The notes under the pieces were generated by a model. That model had not been told where the DNA came from. It did no database searches and worked only from the letters and a program-made list of their open reading frames with translations. Positions 45,530 through 56,199 of a stretch of DNA of 64,000 nt are shown one piece after another. Origin of the DNA: Petaurus breviceps papuanus (taxonomy: Eukaryota > Chordata > Mammalia > Diprotodontia > Petauridae). Where the stretch lies: assembly GCA_028583685.1 (NCBI GenBank), contig JAMXIF010000003.1, forward strand, positions 74,232,633 to 74,296,632, read 5' to 3'. Every line of letters starts with the position of its first letter. Position 1 is the stretch's first letter. Both the position numbers and the translations under genes were made by a program.

Positions 45530-46645
45530 CCTCTCTCTCTGTATTAAGTTCATCACTTCTCAGACAGGAGGTAAGTGCTGTCTTTCATCTTCGGTCATCT
45601 GGATCTATTGTTTGTCATTGCACTGATCAAAGTTCTAAAGTCCTTGGAAATTGTTTTTCTATATAATGTTTTCATTGTAAAATCTGCTCCAGTTGTTGTC
45701 ACTTCACCTAGCATAAGTTCATAAAAGTCTTCCTAACATCCTCTGAAAGTCTCCATTTTGCTATACTTATTTTGCAATATCATTTAATTACTTTCATGTT
45801 ACATAATTTGTTTAGCAGTTCCCCAAAGGAAGATGGTAAAATTCTTAGATTCCAATTTTTGGCTACTATAAAAAAGCTTCTATAAGTGTTTTATACGTAG
45901 CTCCATGCCCTGCTTTTTTTTTAATTCTCGTTAAGGTTTAATAGTGGTATAGAGGGGTTGAAATATATACACAGTTTAGTAACTTTGGGGACATAATTTC
46001 AAATTTCTCTCCAGAATGGCTGAACCAAATCATAGCTCCAGTGACAGTGTACTAGTGTACCTATTTTCCCTCAGACTCTCCAGCATTTGCCATTTTGTCA
46101 ATTGAAGAGTTGTGTGATTTGTCCAGATGAGACTCTGGGCAGCCATTGAGCCCTTCAGCTTTGAAAACACAGATGTTGGTGCTTCCCTTTCTGGTAACTA
46201 ACTATGTATGTATGTAATGGTCAGACAGCTAGAATCCCTGTTAGTCTGTTGAATTGTGTTATTTTCTCTGTCTGTATTTTTTGTCTGTTTGTAATTTCTG
46301 TTTGTATTTCCTCTGAAGTTCAGGGTGCTGCCTTTTCCCCCTGAACTAAGTGAATGATATGTATGTTTGATTAAAGTAAGACTGTTAACCCCTTTTGAGT
46401 TGCTTTCCTTTACAAAAGCAGATCAAAGAACCTTTGCTAGCAGCCATCCTGGGTATGCTAGGGTGCTTGCTATTACAAATGGGTATGAGGTATAATTTTA
46501 ATATTGCTTTAATTTGCATTTTTATAATAATTCATGATTTAAAACATTTTGTAATAAGGTCACTGATAACTTAAGAGCTTTCTTTGAAAACTGACTGTTG
46601 GAACCATTTATCTATTTGGGAGTGAATCTTAGTTTTACAAATTTG
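45530..46645 (-). repeat. L1 3' end, antisense, split by a solo LTR
   Basis: 'catcacttctcagacaggag' and 'catctggatctattgtttgt' are the reversed 3' UTR. 'cagaatggctgaaccaaatc' and 'ctctccagcatttgccattt' are the ORF2 end. After the LTR it resumes with 'gggtatgaggtataatttta'. 5'-truncated. Confidence 0.8.
46128..46477 (+). mobile_element. Endogenous retrovirus solo LTR (fossil), inside L1
   Basis: A 350 bp insertion with LTR-style ends: starts 'tgagactctgggcagcc', ends 'gcttgctattaca'. It is absent from the other L1 copies, whose sequence reads across this site. It matches the reverse-oriented copy at 2257-2579. No internal retroviral sequence is recognisable. Flanking duplication is not obvious, which fits an old insertion. 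Younger than the L1 it entered. Confidence 0.78.
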
Positions 46646-46660
46646 AAATGGTGTTTCTCT

Positions 46661-46768
46661 CTCTCTTTCTATATATATATATATATACACACACACATAC
46701 ATGTGAGTATATATATATATACACACAGATCTAGAGAGTACATATATATCTATATAATATATATAAGA
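46661..46768. repeat. (TA)n/(CA)n microsatellite
   Basis: 'tatatatatatatatatata' with 'cacacacacatacatgtgag'. It creates the Tyr/Ile frame at 46598-46822. Confidence 0.9.
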
Positions 46769-46820
46769 GAAATATATTGTAAAAAATTTTCATATTTACC
46801 GCTTTTCTTTTTACTTGAAT

Positions 46821-47010
46821 GACATCTGGTCTCAGACATTTACTAGCTGTGTGACCCTGGGTAAGTCATTTAACCCTGTTTGCCTCAGTTTACTCTCCTG
46901 TAACATGAGCCAGAGAAGGAAATGGCAAACCACTCCAGTGTCTTTGTTAAGAAAACCCAAAAGGGGTGGAAAAGTGTCAGATGTGACTGATAAATGACTG
47001 AAGAACAAAA
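46821..47010 (+). repeat. MAR1-type CORE-SINE, 5'-truncated
   Basis: 'tctcagacatttactagctg', 'gtttgcctcagtttactctc', 'gaaatggcaaaccactccag' and 'gtcagatgtgactgataaat'. Confidence 0.85.
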
Positions 47011-47439
47011 ACACCACATCAAGGTCATATATACACAGATAAAATATTACATTTGTGATATTTTTAGCAATTACCGCTCATTGTGAAAAATGGTTATTTG
47101 TAATAGTATTCAAGCCACATAAAAGGTGAGTCAAAATGATTATAGAATATGAAGATATTGCAAGATGTTTTTTTAAATCAGATAACATAACTAAGAAATA
47201 TATTAGAACTTACCATCCAAACGAATCATCTATTTCAATTAATTCCTTTAGAAGAGTATATGCATTTATTTGTTCCAACTGTGACATTATTTCTCAAAAC
47301 TTTTCTAGAGCTCAGCTTCTGAATTTCCTTTTAGAGTAACTTTATGAGACACAGAAAAAGAGAATTCTACCTTTTATTTATTTGTACCAGGGTTTCTCAT
47401 TAAGATGGCGACGTGAAAATGCATAAAGGGAAACAGCTC
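47011..47439. other. Unassigned; 67-residue frame
   Basis: The plus-strand frame at 47136-47339 (starts 'MIIEYEDIARCFFKSDNI') is not low complexity, but I recognise no family. Confidence 0.3.
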
Positions 47440-49110
47440 TCCTGCATATGGTGGTGCTTACTGTCCATTCTCAAAGATGACAACATAACTTCACTATATT
47501 AGAGGCAAATTATAGTGTCTGACTATGACTGATCAGACCAATATGAGCTTGGAATGTTGTATCACAGGTAGGGTGCAAATAGTCCATGTGAATATTTGGG
47601 AATAGATTCTCCAAAGTTGTGCATCTCTCATTTCTTTTGAGCTACTTTACTCTTGACTCATAGCCTTTTTCAAGTTGAAGAATTTACCATCAGTGTGGTG
47701 TGGTAGCTAATCTTGATGCCAAATTCATCCTCATTGACAGTACCTGACAACATGGCTAAAAATAGCATGCTACAAAGCATGGGAAGAAGCACACAGCCTG
47801 GTTTCACTCCACTTATGACTGGAAAGCACAAGAGCAGGATCCATTATCCAGAATCCATGTCATCATGAAACTGACACACAATATTGATGAACTCCTCTGG
47901 GCAACCAAATTTTGACATAATTTTACATAAACTTTCATGAATGAAAGTATCAAAGGTCTTGGTCCAATTAATGAACTTTGTGTACAGACCATCTATTTCT
48001 GAAGCCACATTGGTTTTGAGGTAGACACCAGATTCCAGGTGAAGGGTCAACCTATTAAGAAGAACTCTGGCAAGAACCTTGCCAGCAATGACTAAGAGAG
48101 GGACCCCTCTGTGATTACCACAGGACAAACTATTTTCTTTACCTTTATAGAGATGGACAATGGAAACATCCTTAAACTCCTGTGGGATAACCTCCTCTTG
48201 CCATATAACAGAAAATTTCAATCAGCTTTTGTATAAGCAATGCCCCTCCCTCTCTACCTTGTAAATCTCAGCTGGAATAGAATCAGAAGCAGGTGAGCTG
48301 TCACAAGAGAGAAGCCTAATGACATTCAAAACCACTCCTTTTGTTGGAGATTTGTCTACAGAGGGATTGACTTCAATCTGAGGCAAATAATCAATGACTT
48401 TGGCATTGATTTATGATGGTCTATCAAGAACACTAAGCAAGTATTTAGCTTGTCTTTCCAGGATCATGTCCTTATCACTAATCGATGTGGCTTCATCAGC
48501 ACAGAGTAGTTGAGATACACCATGTGTCTTTGGCCCATAAATAGCCTTCAGGGCATCGTAAAAGCACTTTGGATTGTTACTATCAGCATAAAACTGAATT
48601 TCATCTATTTTCTTACTGAGTCAAGAATCCTGCATCTTTCTAAGCTTCAATTGTACTTTACTTTTGATGTTGTCTTTTTAGAGATGGATGAAATACCCAC
48701 TGGTAAACCCTGTGGAGTTCTTGTTTTTCATTTAGCAGCTTCTGAATTTCCCCATCATTTCCATCAAACCAGTCTTGGTCTTTGTGTGTATTCTGACCCA
48801 GATGAACAAATGCAGTTCTGTACACCAAATCTCCGAAAGCTGCCAACTCCTTTTTTACTCTACTGTTGCCAACCATGTGTTGGCTCAACTTTCCCTCCAA
48901 GTTAGCAAAAAACTAACTGTTCTTGCTCAAAGAAGCACTCTAATCTGTTAACATTAAGTCTTCTGTAGTTATTTTGCCTTAGAGCCACCACTTTTGTTGA
49001 ACGAAAATATTTAGCTTGTAGAGAATAAGTCTATGATCAGTCCAGCACTCTGTGGCACACATTATCTTCATCACTATCACATCTTGTCAGTCTCTTCTCC
49101 TTACATTTGC
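47440..49110 (-). mobile_element. RTE-clade LINE, internally deleted
   Basis: Minus-strand order: endonuclease end ('CWTDHRLILYKLNIF', about 49060-49000), linker ('DWFDGNDGEIQKLLNEK', 48900-48658), reverse transcriptase start ('VIPQEFKDVSIVHLYKGKEN' and 'NHRGVPLLVIAGKVLARVLL', 48221-47844), 'FINWTKTFDTFIHESLCKIM', and 'SGVKPGCVLLPMLCSMLFL' near 47810. Sequence then jumps past the YxDD region to the C-terminal zinc-finger-like end 'CDTTFQAHIGLISH' (about 47570-47510). This wording is typical of RTE elements (BovB/RTE kin), not L1 or L2. Stops and frameshifts throughout: dead. Confidence 0.88.
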
Positions 49111-49619
49111 AAAAATCTTCTGAGCAGCAGGATTTCCAACATCTAATTGTTGCCTGTTAAAATAACAGTAGGGAATGGAACTGTAATAAAGGGAGGTGAA
49201 AAGTCTTACTTCTTATAAGCAAACATGAAGGAAGGAGATTAAAGATGAATAAAAAAAGGAAAAAATCCTTAAATAATCTGATTTTAAAGAGAGAAAAAGG
49301 AACATTTCAAAGTTACTAATGAAAAAAAGAGAATTTACAAGAAATGAAGAAATAACATGTATTTTAAAAAATATTTTGTCCAATTCTTTATGTGTTCCAA
49401 GTAGACTAAATGGATCCACATTTTTAAATAAAAAATGCTCGATTCAACATAACAAATAGGGAATTTAAATAACTCAATCTCAGGAAAAGAACATTTAACA
49501 AACCATAAAGGAAAATACCTAAAGGAAAAAGAAATATTTCAGACCAGAGAGTTTTACATGTGAATTCTCTCAAGCACTGAAATAATTGATGCCATCAACA
49601 ACTAAATTATTTTAAAAAT
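49111..49619. other. No gene seen
   Basis: A-rich unassigned DNA between an RTE and an L1 fragment. The part just left of 49620 may be L1 that is too worn to read. Confidence 0.45.
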
Positions 49620-50362
49620 TAAGTAAAAAATTGAAGATACATAAAGGGCTATAAATAAGTGCACATCCTTTGACCCAGCAATACCACTTCTAGGGTTGCA
49701 TCCCAAAGAGATCATAGAAGTGGGAGGAAGACCCATATGTACAAAAATATTTATAGCAGCTCTTTTTGTGGTGGCAAAGAATTGGAAATTAAGAGGGTGC
49801 CCATCAGTTCGGGAATGGCTGAACAAGTTGTGGTATATGCATGTAATGGAATACTATTGTGCTATAAGAAACGAGGAGCAGATGGACTTCATATCTACCT
49901 GGAGAGGCTTATACAAACTGATGCTGAGTGAGAAGAGTAGATCCAGGAGAAATTTGTACACAATTACAGACACAATGTATGTGTGACAACCAGCTTTGAT
50001 AGACTGGACTCTTCTCAGAAATTCAGGGTTATAATTCAACCCCAAAAGTCTCATGATGGAGGGAGATGTCTACATCCAGAGAAAGAACTGAGTTTGAATC
50101 CAGATTGAAGCAAACTACCTGCTCTTTTTCTTTTTCCTGTTTGGTTTTGTTTCCTCTTTTCCATTGTTCATTCCATCTGATACAATCCTTTATAACCTGA
50201 CTAATGTCTAATGTGAAAGTATTTGCAGATACTATACTTGATTGTATGCCACCATGGGGGAGCAGGGGGGAAGGGAGAGAAAATTTCAAACTCAAGGAAT
50301 TGTGGAAATGAATCTTGTAAACTAAAAGTAAACAAATTAATAAAGACCAAAAAAAAAAAAAG
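49620..50362 (+). mobile_element. L1 3' end (ORF2 C-terminus, 3' UTR, A-tail)
   Basis: 'ttgacccagcaataccactt' begins the ORF2 end. The peptide 'WLNKLWYMHVMEYYCAIRNE' and the stop region 'NLYTITDTMYV' (about 49986) are readable. The 3' UTR ends 'ctaaaagtaaacaaattaat' plus an A-run at 50350-50362. The best-preserved L1 3' end in the window; 5'-truncated. Confidence 0.9.
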
Positions 50363-50538
50363 AACAAAGGACAGGAAGCAGCCAGGTAGCACAGTGAACA
50401 GAGTACTGGCTCTGGAGTCAGGAGGACCTGAGTTCAAATCCAGCCTCAGTCACTTAACACTTAACTAGCCATGTGACCTTGGCTAAGTCACTTAACCCCA
50501 ACTGTCCTCCAAAAAAACCCCCACAAAAACAAAGGACA
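50363..50538 (+). mobile_element. WSINE1-like SINE in an L1 A-tail, with TSD
   Basis: SINE 50374-50527: 'ggaagcagccaggtagcaca', 'gagtcaggaggacctgagtt', 'ctaagtcacttaacccca'. Target duplication 'aacaaaggaca' at 50363-50373 and 50528-50538. It sits immediately after the L1 poly(A). Confidence 0.9.
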
Positions 50539-50559
50539 AAAACCAACCATTAAAAAAAA

Positions 50560-50770
50560 CGCATAAGGCATAGCAATGGCAATGTTAGAGAGCAAGGCAT
50601 TAGCAGCTGAAGGTGAGGAGTGAGTGCAAAGTCATAAAGATGGGTGATAGACTGTTGTGGATGATGAACAGCAAAAAGGCCATGGAAGGAGAGTCGTGTA
50701 TAATAAGGTAGAAAATATATATGGGCTCAGGTTGTGGAGAACATTAAAGGATATTGGGATTAAGCTGTGA
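50560..50770 (-). repeat. L2-like fragment, antisense
   Basis: 'ggatgatgaacagcaaaaag' and 'ctcaggttgtggagaacatt' resemble reversed L2 ('caggttgtgaagggctttg' type). Confidence 0.5.
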
Positions 50771-51201
50771 GTACTTAGTGGCCAATGAACTTTCAGCCTG
50801 GATGAGATCCTGTAAGATAAACAGTGGCCTCTCTGACCTACTAAGCAAAGAAGCCCTGGGGAAGCTCAAAAACTTCAGAACAAGGAAGTTGACCTATGCT
50901 GTCAGAAAAAGACCAGGAAGAACAATCCAAACCCCTTTTTACTACCAATGGGGTATTTGAATATCAACTGGCCACCAATTACCCAGGAGTCTTCCCTCCT
51001 CCCATTAGTGTGAAACAGCAGCAGTCTTCAGGTACAGTCTCCTTGTTTCCTTCCACAATTGCATGGTCCCACCAGTCTGGAGATTTAATGAAACCAGCTC
51101 TTATTGGCTTACAAGAACCAAATGTTAAATTTTTAGTGTGAGCGTTTACACCTTGGAAGGCATCAAACTACAAATCAAGGCTTGATTTATCATTTGTTAA
51201 C
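50771..51201. other. Unassigned; two overlapping frames
   Basis: Frames at 50754-50960 and 50896-51141 (the latter reaching 'GLQEPNVKFLV') are not low complexity, but carry no motif I recognise and lie in different phases. Possibly part of an old repeat that includes the tandem units to the right. Confidence 0.3.
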
Positions 51202-51555
51202 TGTATAGATTTAAGAATATAATGGAGAATGTATATTTTACAGAACACACTTAAAAGTGTGTTGTGCATATGTATATGATTGTATAGATTTAAGAATATA
51301 TATGAATTGGGGCAGCTAGTGGCAAAGTGAATAGAGCACTGGTCCTGGAGTCAGGAGGACATGAGTTCAAATATGACCTCGGACACTTGACCACACTTAC
51401 TAGCTGTGTGATTTTCAGCAAGTCACTTAACCCCAACTGCCTTGCCAAAAAAAAAAAAAGAATGTCTAAGAATTGTATAGATTTAAGAATGTTATAGAGA
51501 AAATGTTAATTTTACAGATTACACATAAAAGTGTTTTGTACATAAATGTGTGCAT
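51202..51555. repeat. 79-bp tandem repeat interrupted by a SINE
   Basis: Units start with 'tgtatagatttaagaat' at 51202, 51281 and 51474. Units 1 and 3 share 'attttacaga', 'aaaagtgt' and 'gt(g/a)cata' at matching offsets. Unit 2 is short. A SINE splits the array at 51309-51457. Confidence 0.8.
51292..51474 (+). mobile_element. WSINE1-like SINE with diverged TSD
   Basis: SINE 51309-51457: 'ggggcagctagtggcaaagt', 'ggagtcaggaggacatgagt', 'agtcacttaaccccaact', A-tail. Left flank 51292-51308 (aagaata...gaatt) and right flank 51458-51474 (aagaatg...gaatt) agree at 14 of 17 positions. Confidence 0.85.
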
Positions 51556-51618
51556 GTGTGTACACACATATCCATACATACATGCACATACATACACACA
51601 CACACATATATATATATT
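51545..51618. repeat. CA/TA-rich microsatellite
   Basis: 'tgtgtacacacatatccata' to 'cacacacacatatatatata'. Confidence 0.85.
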
Positions 51619-52009
51619 CCATTTGAGAGACATTGCCAAATATTTACTAGCACATACCTGTGCTAGACCCAGATAAGAGCCCAAACTTCTGGTTGGAAGG
51701 AAGAGGACTGCATATTCCCTCTAGAATCCTTAGTTGGGTGCCCAATTGCATCTGGGTACCCAGTGGACTTGTTTCCATCATTTTTCCTGACTGCCCTTCA
51801 TTTTGTGACTATCTCTCCTCAACAAAGCTGGCTTACTTTACTGTCTTGTGAACTCCATGTTACCTTATACGAAACTCTGCTCTTCAAAATTCTTGAGTCT
51901 GTTTAAAGAGGGTTGAAGAGACCCAGTCTCAAAACAACAACAACAAAAACAAAGCAATAATACAAAGCAATCCTGGGTGTTGTATAGGCAGCTTAAACTT
52001 AGATGTTCA
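51619..52009. other. No gene seen
   Basis: Unassigned. The segment 51908-51955 ends 'gagacccagtctcaaaacaa', which echoes a 7SL/Alu-type 3' end, but nothing upstream supports it. Confidence 0.4.
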
Positions 52010-52480
52010 AAGCAATAACTCATATCTCCCCCTCACTCAAATCCACCCTGGTTTTTAATTTACCATTTTCTATCAAGGATCCCATTACCATTCTAGTCTC
52101 CCAGGTTTGTGGCCTCAAGTTATCTCTGAGAGAGCTTTGATCTCTCTGTCATCCTACATATCTAATCAGCTGTCAGATCTTATTTCTGCACGCATCACAT
52201 CTCTCACCTCCCACGTCTTCTCTCTACTCAAAAGATTACTACTCTAGGTCAGGTCCTCATCATTTTCTTCTCTAAGGTTGCAAAATTACTCAAATCTTTT
52301 AAATGATTTCCTTCCTGTGGTCCTACCCCCAATAGTGATGTGATAACATTTATTTTGCTCTGTTTTTCTGGTCTGAACAAGTTGGCCCCGCCCCTCATTA
52401 GGCAGTTTTGTCCTTCTCTCCTTCAAATACCTGGTCTGCTTCAGCCCTACTTCCAGAGCAGAACTCCTGTTATTTAAGGA
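52010..52480 (+). repeat. L2 LINE fragments
   Basis: 'gtcctcatcattttcttctc', 'aatcagctgtcagatcttat' and 'ttcaaatacctggtctgctt' are L2 ORF2 words. Confidence 0.6.
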
Positions 52481-52529
52481 ATTCACTAACCTCAGCTACC
52501 CCAGTGGCAAGAAAGACATGCATATGCCA

Positions 52530-52690
52530 CCAGTACAGTCAATCAGTTTTAAATATCTAGTGGCCATCTCTTCCCTAGGCTAAATATCTCCAGATGCTTC
52601 AACGGTCTCTCATGTGATATGGTTTTGCATACCATCATCATCCTGATTGGTTTACCTTTTTTCTATTAAATACTTTTTTACAAAGTTTGT
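52530..52690 (-). repeat. CR1/L3-like fragment, antisense
   Basis: 'gatgcttcaacggtctctca' and 'ataccatcatcatcctgatt' are the reverse of the CR1 block at 33565-33640. Confidence 0.55.
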
Positions 52691-52839
52691 TAACTGCTAA
52701 ATAAAAGTACTCAACATATAGTCAGCTACTTTTTTCAAAGATTTTGAGAATCTATGTTACTTCAAGATTGTTGACTTTATTCTTTTTTTTTTCAGTTTAT
52801 CATCTTATCCTTTTTTTAAAAAATGGGCATTAGATTTGT

Positions 52840-53215
52840 CCCTACGCATGCAGCCCCACCTTCCTCCCTCAAATCTCTCTCCATCCTATTGCATTTTCCA
52901 GGCAGCCACCAAAGTGATCTTCCTAAAGCACAGGTTTAACCATTTCACCAAAATGATCTAAGACACAGGTGAGACCACACCACCATCCTACTTAAAAAGA
53001 TCCAGTGGCTTCTTATTACTGCACAATCCAATATAAAATCTTCTTTTTGGCTTTTAAAGCCTTCATCACCTAACCCCTTACTACTATTCCTGTTTTGGAG
53101 TTTGTTTTATTTGGTTTGTTTGTTTTTTAACACTTAACTACCCTTCAAATACTCTACACAGCAGTCTCATATCCAGTAAATCCAGGAAACCAAACTACTG
53201 AGGAAGGAAATCATG
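52840..53215 (+). repeat. L2 LINE fragment
   Basis: 'ggcagccaccaaagtgatct', 'atccagtggcttcttattac' and 'aagccttcatcacctaaccc' are L2 ORF2. Confidence 0.75.
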
Positions 53216-53479
53216 TTCCACAAGAACTGTTGACAAAACTAGAAATAGTGTGGTGAAAATATATTGAGATCATCTTCTTAAATCATGTACCATAATAAGT
53301 CCACAATAAAGTATCTAAATATCTATACTTTATATAACACATATATTATGTTATGTATTAATTACATGATTAATGACATAATATAATAATGTATAATTAA
53401 TTATATATTAATTACTATATTCTATTTTATTTTATATTTTCATTTTATCTTTCACATTTTGCAATGAAAAAGCAGTGAA
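53216..53479. repeat. AT-rich low-complexity stretch
   Basis: Long runs of A/T between 53320 and 53460 ('taatgacataatataataat'). Confidence 0.7.
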
Positions 53480-53685
53480 GTTCAGTAGAAAGAGCATCAA
53501 CTGATTGGATGTCAGAGAAGTTGGATTCAAATCCCACTTCTGATACATATTTTCTGTGTGACTTTGGGCAAGTCCCTTAATCTCTCTCTGGACCTTAATA
53601 TCTCCTCATTAATGTGAGGGAATTGTTATAAATGGCCTCAAAATTTCCTCCCAACTCTAAATCTATTTATTTCTATAACCAGGTA
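53480..53685 (+). repeat. CORE-SINE, variant tail
   Basis: 'ggattcaaatcccacttctg', 'gtgactttgggcaagtccct', and tail 'ctcccaactctaaatctatt'. Same tail class as 24285-24487. Confidence 0.75.
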
Positions 53686-53989
53686 AGTGATATAATACAT
53701 AAAAGAGTAGATAGCTCATGTTGATTATTTTGCACAGATTAAAATCAATGCACCTAAAAGTAAAATTAAAATGACAAATTGGGAAGAATAATTATGGTAA
53801 TTATAATTAATAAAACTCTGACATCCCAAATTGGAGATTTACTACATATATAATATTAGGATCTATTCTCCACTAAATGGCCAAATATATTAATATAAAA
53901 TTATAACTATTACTAGACAAATACAATGACTTTTTAAAGTGCATACCTTTGTTAAGTAAAATAAATTCTTTGCATCATTTAACAACTTT

Positions 53990-54890
53990 TTTCCCCCCAT
54001 TCTCTTCTACTAGACATCTCCTACCCAAATTTTCAAAATATTTCTGGTTTTCTTCATACCTGTTTGGCCATTTCTTCCCAGGCTCTTTTCAATATTCTCA
54101 TTCTTGTTCCACCCCCTTTGGAATACTCTGAATCTCTGTTTTAGACTTTCTCCTCCTCTCTAAATATGCTCTTTTTTGTTGATCTCATAAGCTCCCTTCA
54201 GTTTTAGCAATCATCCCTATGCAGATGACTACCACATTAAAATATTCAGCAGCATTTTCATTTGTGAATTTAAGCTCAACATCAACAACTGCATATTATA
54301 CATTTCCAAACAGATGTCCCATCTGTATCTAAAATTTTATGCTAAAGACATTTTTAACCTAAAACCCTCCCTTATCCTTCGCTTCCTTTTGCCTGTGAAT
54401 GCACCTCCTTCCAGTCACCTAGATTTGCAGTTTTGGAGTTATCCTACAAAGAATGATGGCCAGGTAAGTTACTTTGAGCTACTTCCTGGCTCTGTTCCCC
54501 ATTTTCTGAATTTTGAAATAATGCCTCATCTTCTCTCTCATCCTGGGTCTCCTTGCCCTGGAATATTCACTGGTTCCTGAAGCCTTCTCTCATTGAAATT
54601 TCTCTCCATCTTAATGTCCTTTTTTTTTCCATTGGTGACTTCCTTCTGGGGTCTCCATTTTGTGAAGGATCCCAGGCCAGCTAACCATCATTTCCCTCCT
54701 GGTTATGCTTCTGACTCTTTTAAACTTTGACATAATACCTTAATCCAATGAGGTATTGCTCCTCGATCCTCTGTCTTCTCTACCTTCATCCCTTGGAGCA
54801 GATTTTTAGGGGCAAAGACAGTCTTTTTTGCTTGCATTTCTATCCCCAGCACTTAGCACAATGTTTGGCACATAATAAATGCTTTGTGCC
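53990..54890 (+). repeat. L2 LINE, first copy of a pair
   Basis: 'atccctatgcagatgactac', 'cagatgtcccatctgtatct' (ORF2), then 3' end 'agcacttagcacaatgtttg' and 'gcacataataaatgcttt'. The stretch 54450-54740 is less certain. Confidence 0.7.
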
Positions 54891-54894
54891 TTGC

Positions 54895-55690
54895 CATTTC
54901 ACTCCCCTTAAACCTCATATTCAACCAGCTGCCAAGTCTGTTCAATTCAACCTCTGAGATATATCTCTGAATCCATCCTTTTTTCTTCATGCACATGGCT
55001 CTGATGCCCATTCAGGTCCTTATAATTTCTTATTTGGACTATTATAACTATTACTTGGACCTTCCCAAATTAGCATCCTTTCTCCAGCTGGTCCTTTCTC
55101 TAATTCACCCTCCACAGAGCTGCCAAATTTATTTGCTTATGGCTGAGGTCTTATTTTACTCTGCAGCTCCAGATGATCCAGTAGATCCCTCTTACCATTT
55201 GGGTAAAATAACCTACTCCATTTAGCTTTTTAGATGCTTTATAATCTGGCTCCAGATTTATTTTAAATTATTTGCTTTTACTTTTTCAATTGTCCAGCTA
55301 AAATTACCTACTTACTATTCTCCTTACTGAGTGTTTCATTTCCTATCTCCAAGAAAGTTTAGGTGGGTTAGCATTCCTGCAACCAACTTCTGGCTACCCT
55401 CATGTAACCTTTATTTTCCTTCAAAGTTCTAGTCAAGTGTCACTTGCTATGGCATAGCCCATCCCCTTGGCTGCTAGTGCTATCCCCTGGAAGTTCTGTT
55501 GTACACATTTTGTATTTAAATTTTCTATACACATATTGTTTTTTCCTCCTACTACCACTACTGTGAATGTAAGTGTGCTGTGGGTGGCAATCATTTGTTT
55601 CTTTATTTTCCTAGTGCTTAGCAGTGTGCCGGATACGTTGTAGCATTTCATCTACACTGTAGCAATTTCAAAAGTGTTTATTGAATTAAA
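54895..55690 (+). repeat. L2 LINE, second copy
   Basis: Starts again in ORF2 ('caaccagctgccaagtctgt', 'cttatttggactattataac', 'agctgccaaatttatttg') right after the previous L2 3' end. Its own 3' end is 'cctagtgcttagcagtgtgc'. Confidence 0.75.
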
Positions 55691-55751
55691 AATGGAAATT
55701 ATTTTTTTCAAATATGTAACAGCATGAACAATTTTTTAGAAGAAATGTTTT

Positions 55752-55999
55752 TGTTCAGTTGTTCAAATCATATCTGACCCTTTGTGATACCATTTAGAGT
55801 TGTCTTGTCAGTTATTGGAATGGTTTGTCATTTCCTTCTCTAGCTCATTTTACAGATGAGGAAACTGAGGCAAAGAGTGTTAAGTGACTTGTCCAAGTTC
55901 ACAAAGCCAGTAAGTGTGTGCTACTCATTTTGAACTCAGAAAGATGAATCTTCCTGACATCAGGGCAGCACTCTATCCTCTGTACCACCTAGCTGCCCT
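55752..55999 (-). repeat. MAR1-type CORE-SINE, antisense
   Basis: 'gttcagttgttcaaatcata', 'acagatgaggaaactgaggc', 'taagtgacttgtccaag' and 'ccacctagctgccctc'. Full length, well preserved. Confidence 0.92.
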
Positions 56000-56199
56000 C
56001 AGAAGAAATACAAAAGATCAAAAACAACTTTAAAAAGTCAAAATCACTAACAATAAAGGAAATTAAAACTAAAACAACCATGAAACATCATTAATACCCA
56101 TCAAGATACAAAATGTGGATGATAAAATATGGGAAAGCTAATTGGAGGAACAGTTATGCAAATTCAGGGTGGGTAAGTCTGTGAATTTGTTCAACTATT

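Noticed and set aside
48510-48905. 131-residue plus-strand frame, one of the longest in the window
   Set aside because: Antisense of the RTE linker region, whose minus-strand translation matches RTE elements.
47440-49110. L1 or L2 assignment for the reverse transcriptase here
   Set aside because: Motifs such as 'CWTDHRLI', 'DVSIVHLYKGKEN', 'NHRGVPLL' and 'HIGLISH' are RTE-clade wording, distinct from the L1 and L2 copies elsewhere in the window.
51908-51955. Possible second 7SL fragment
   Set aside because: Only the 3' words 'gagacccagtctc' plus an A-rich tail resemble 7SL. Upstream sequence does not.
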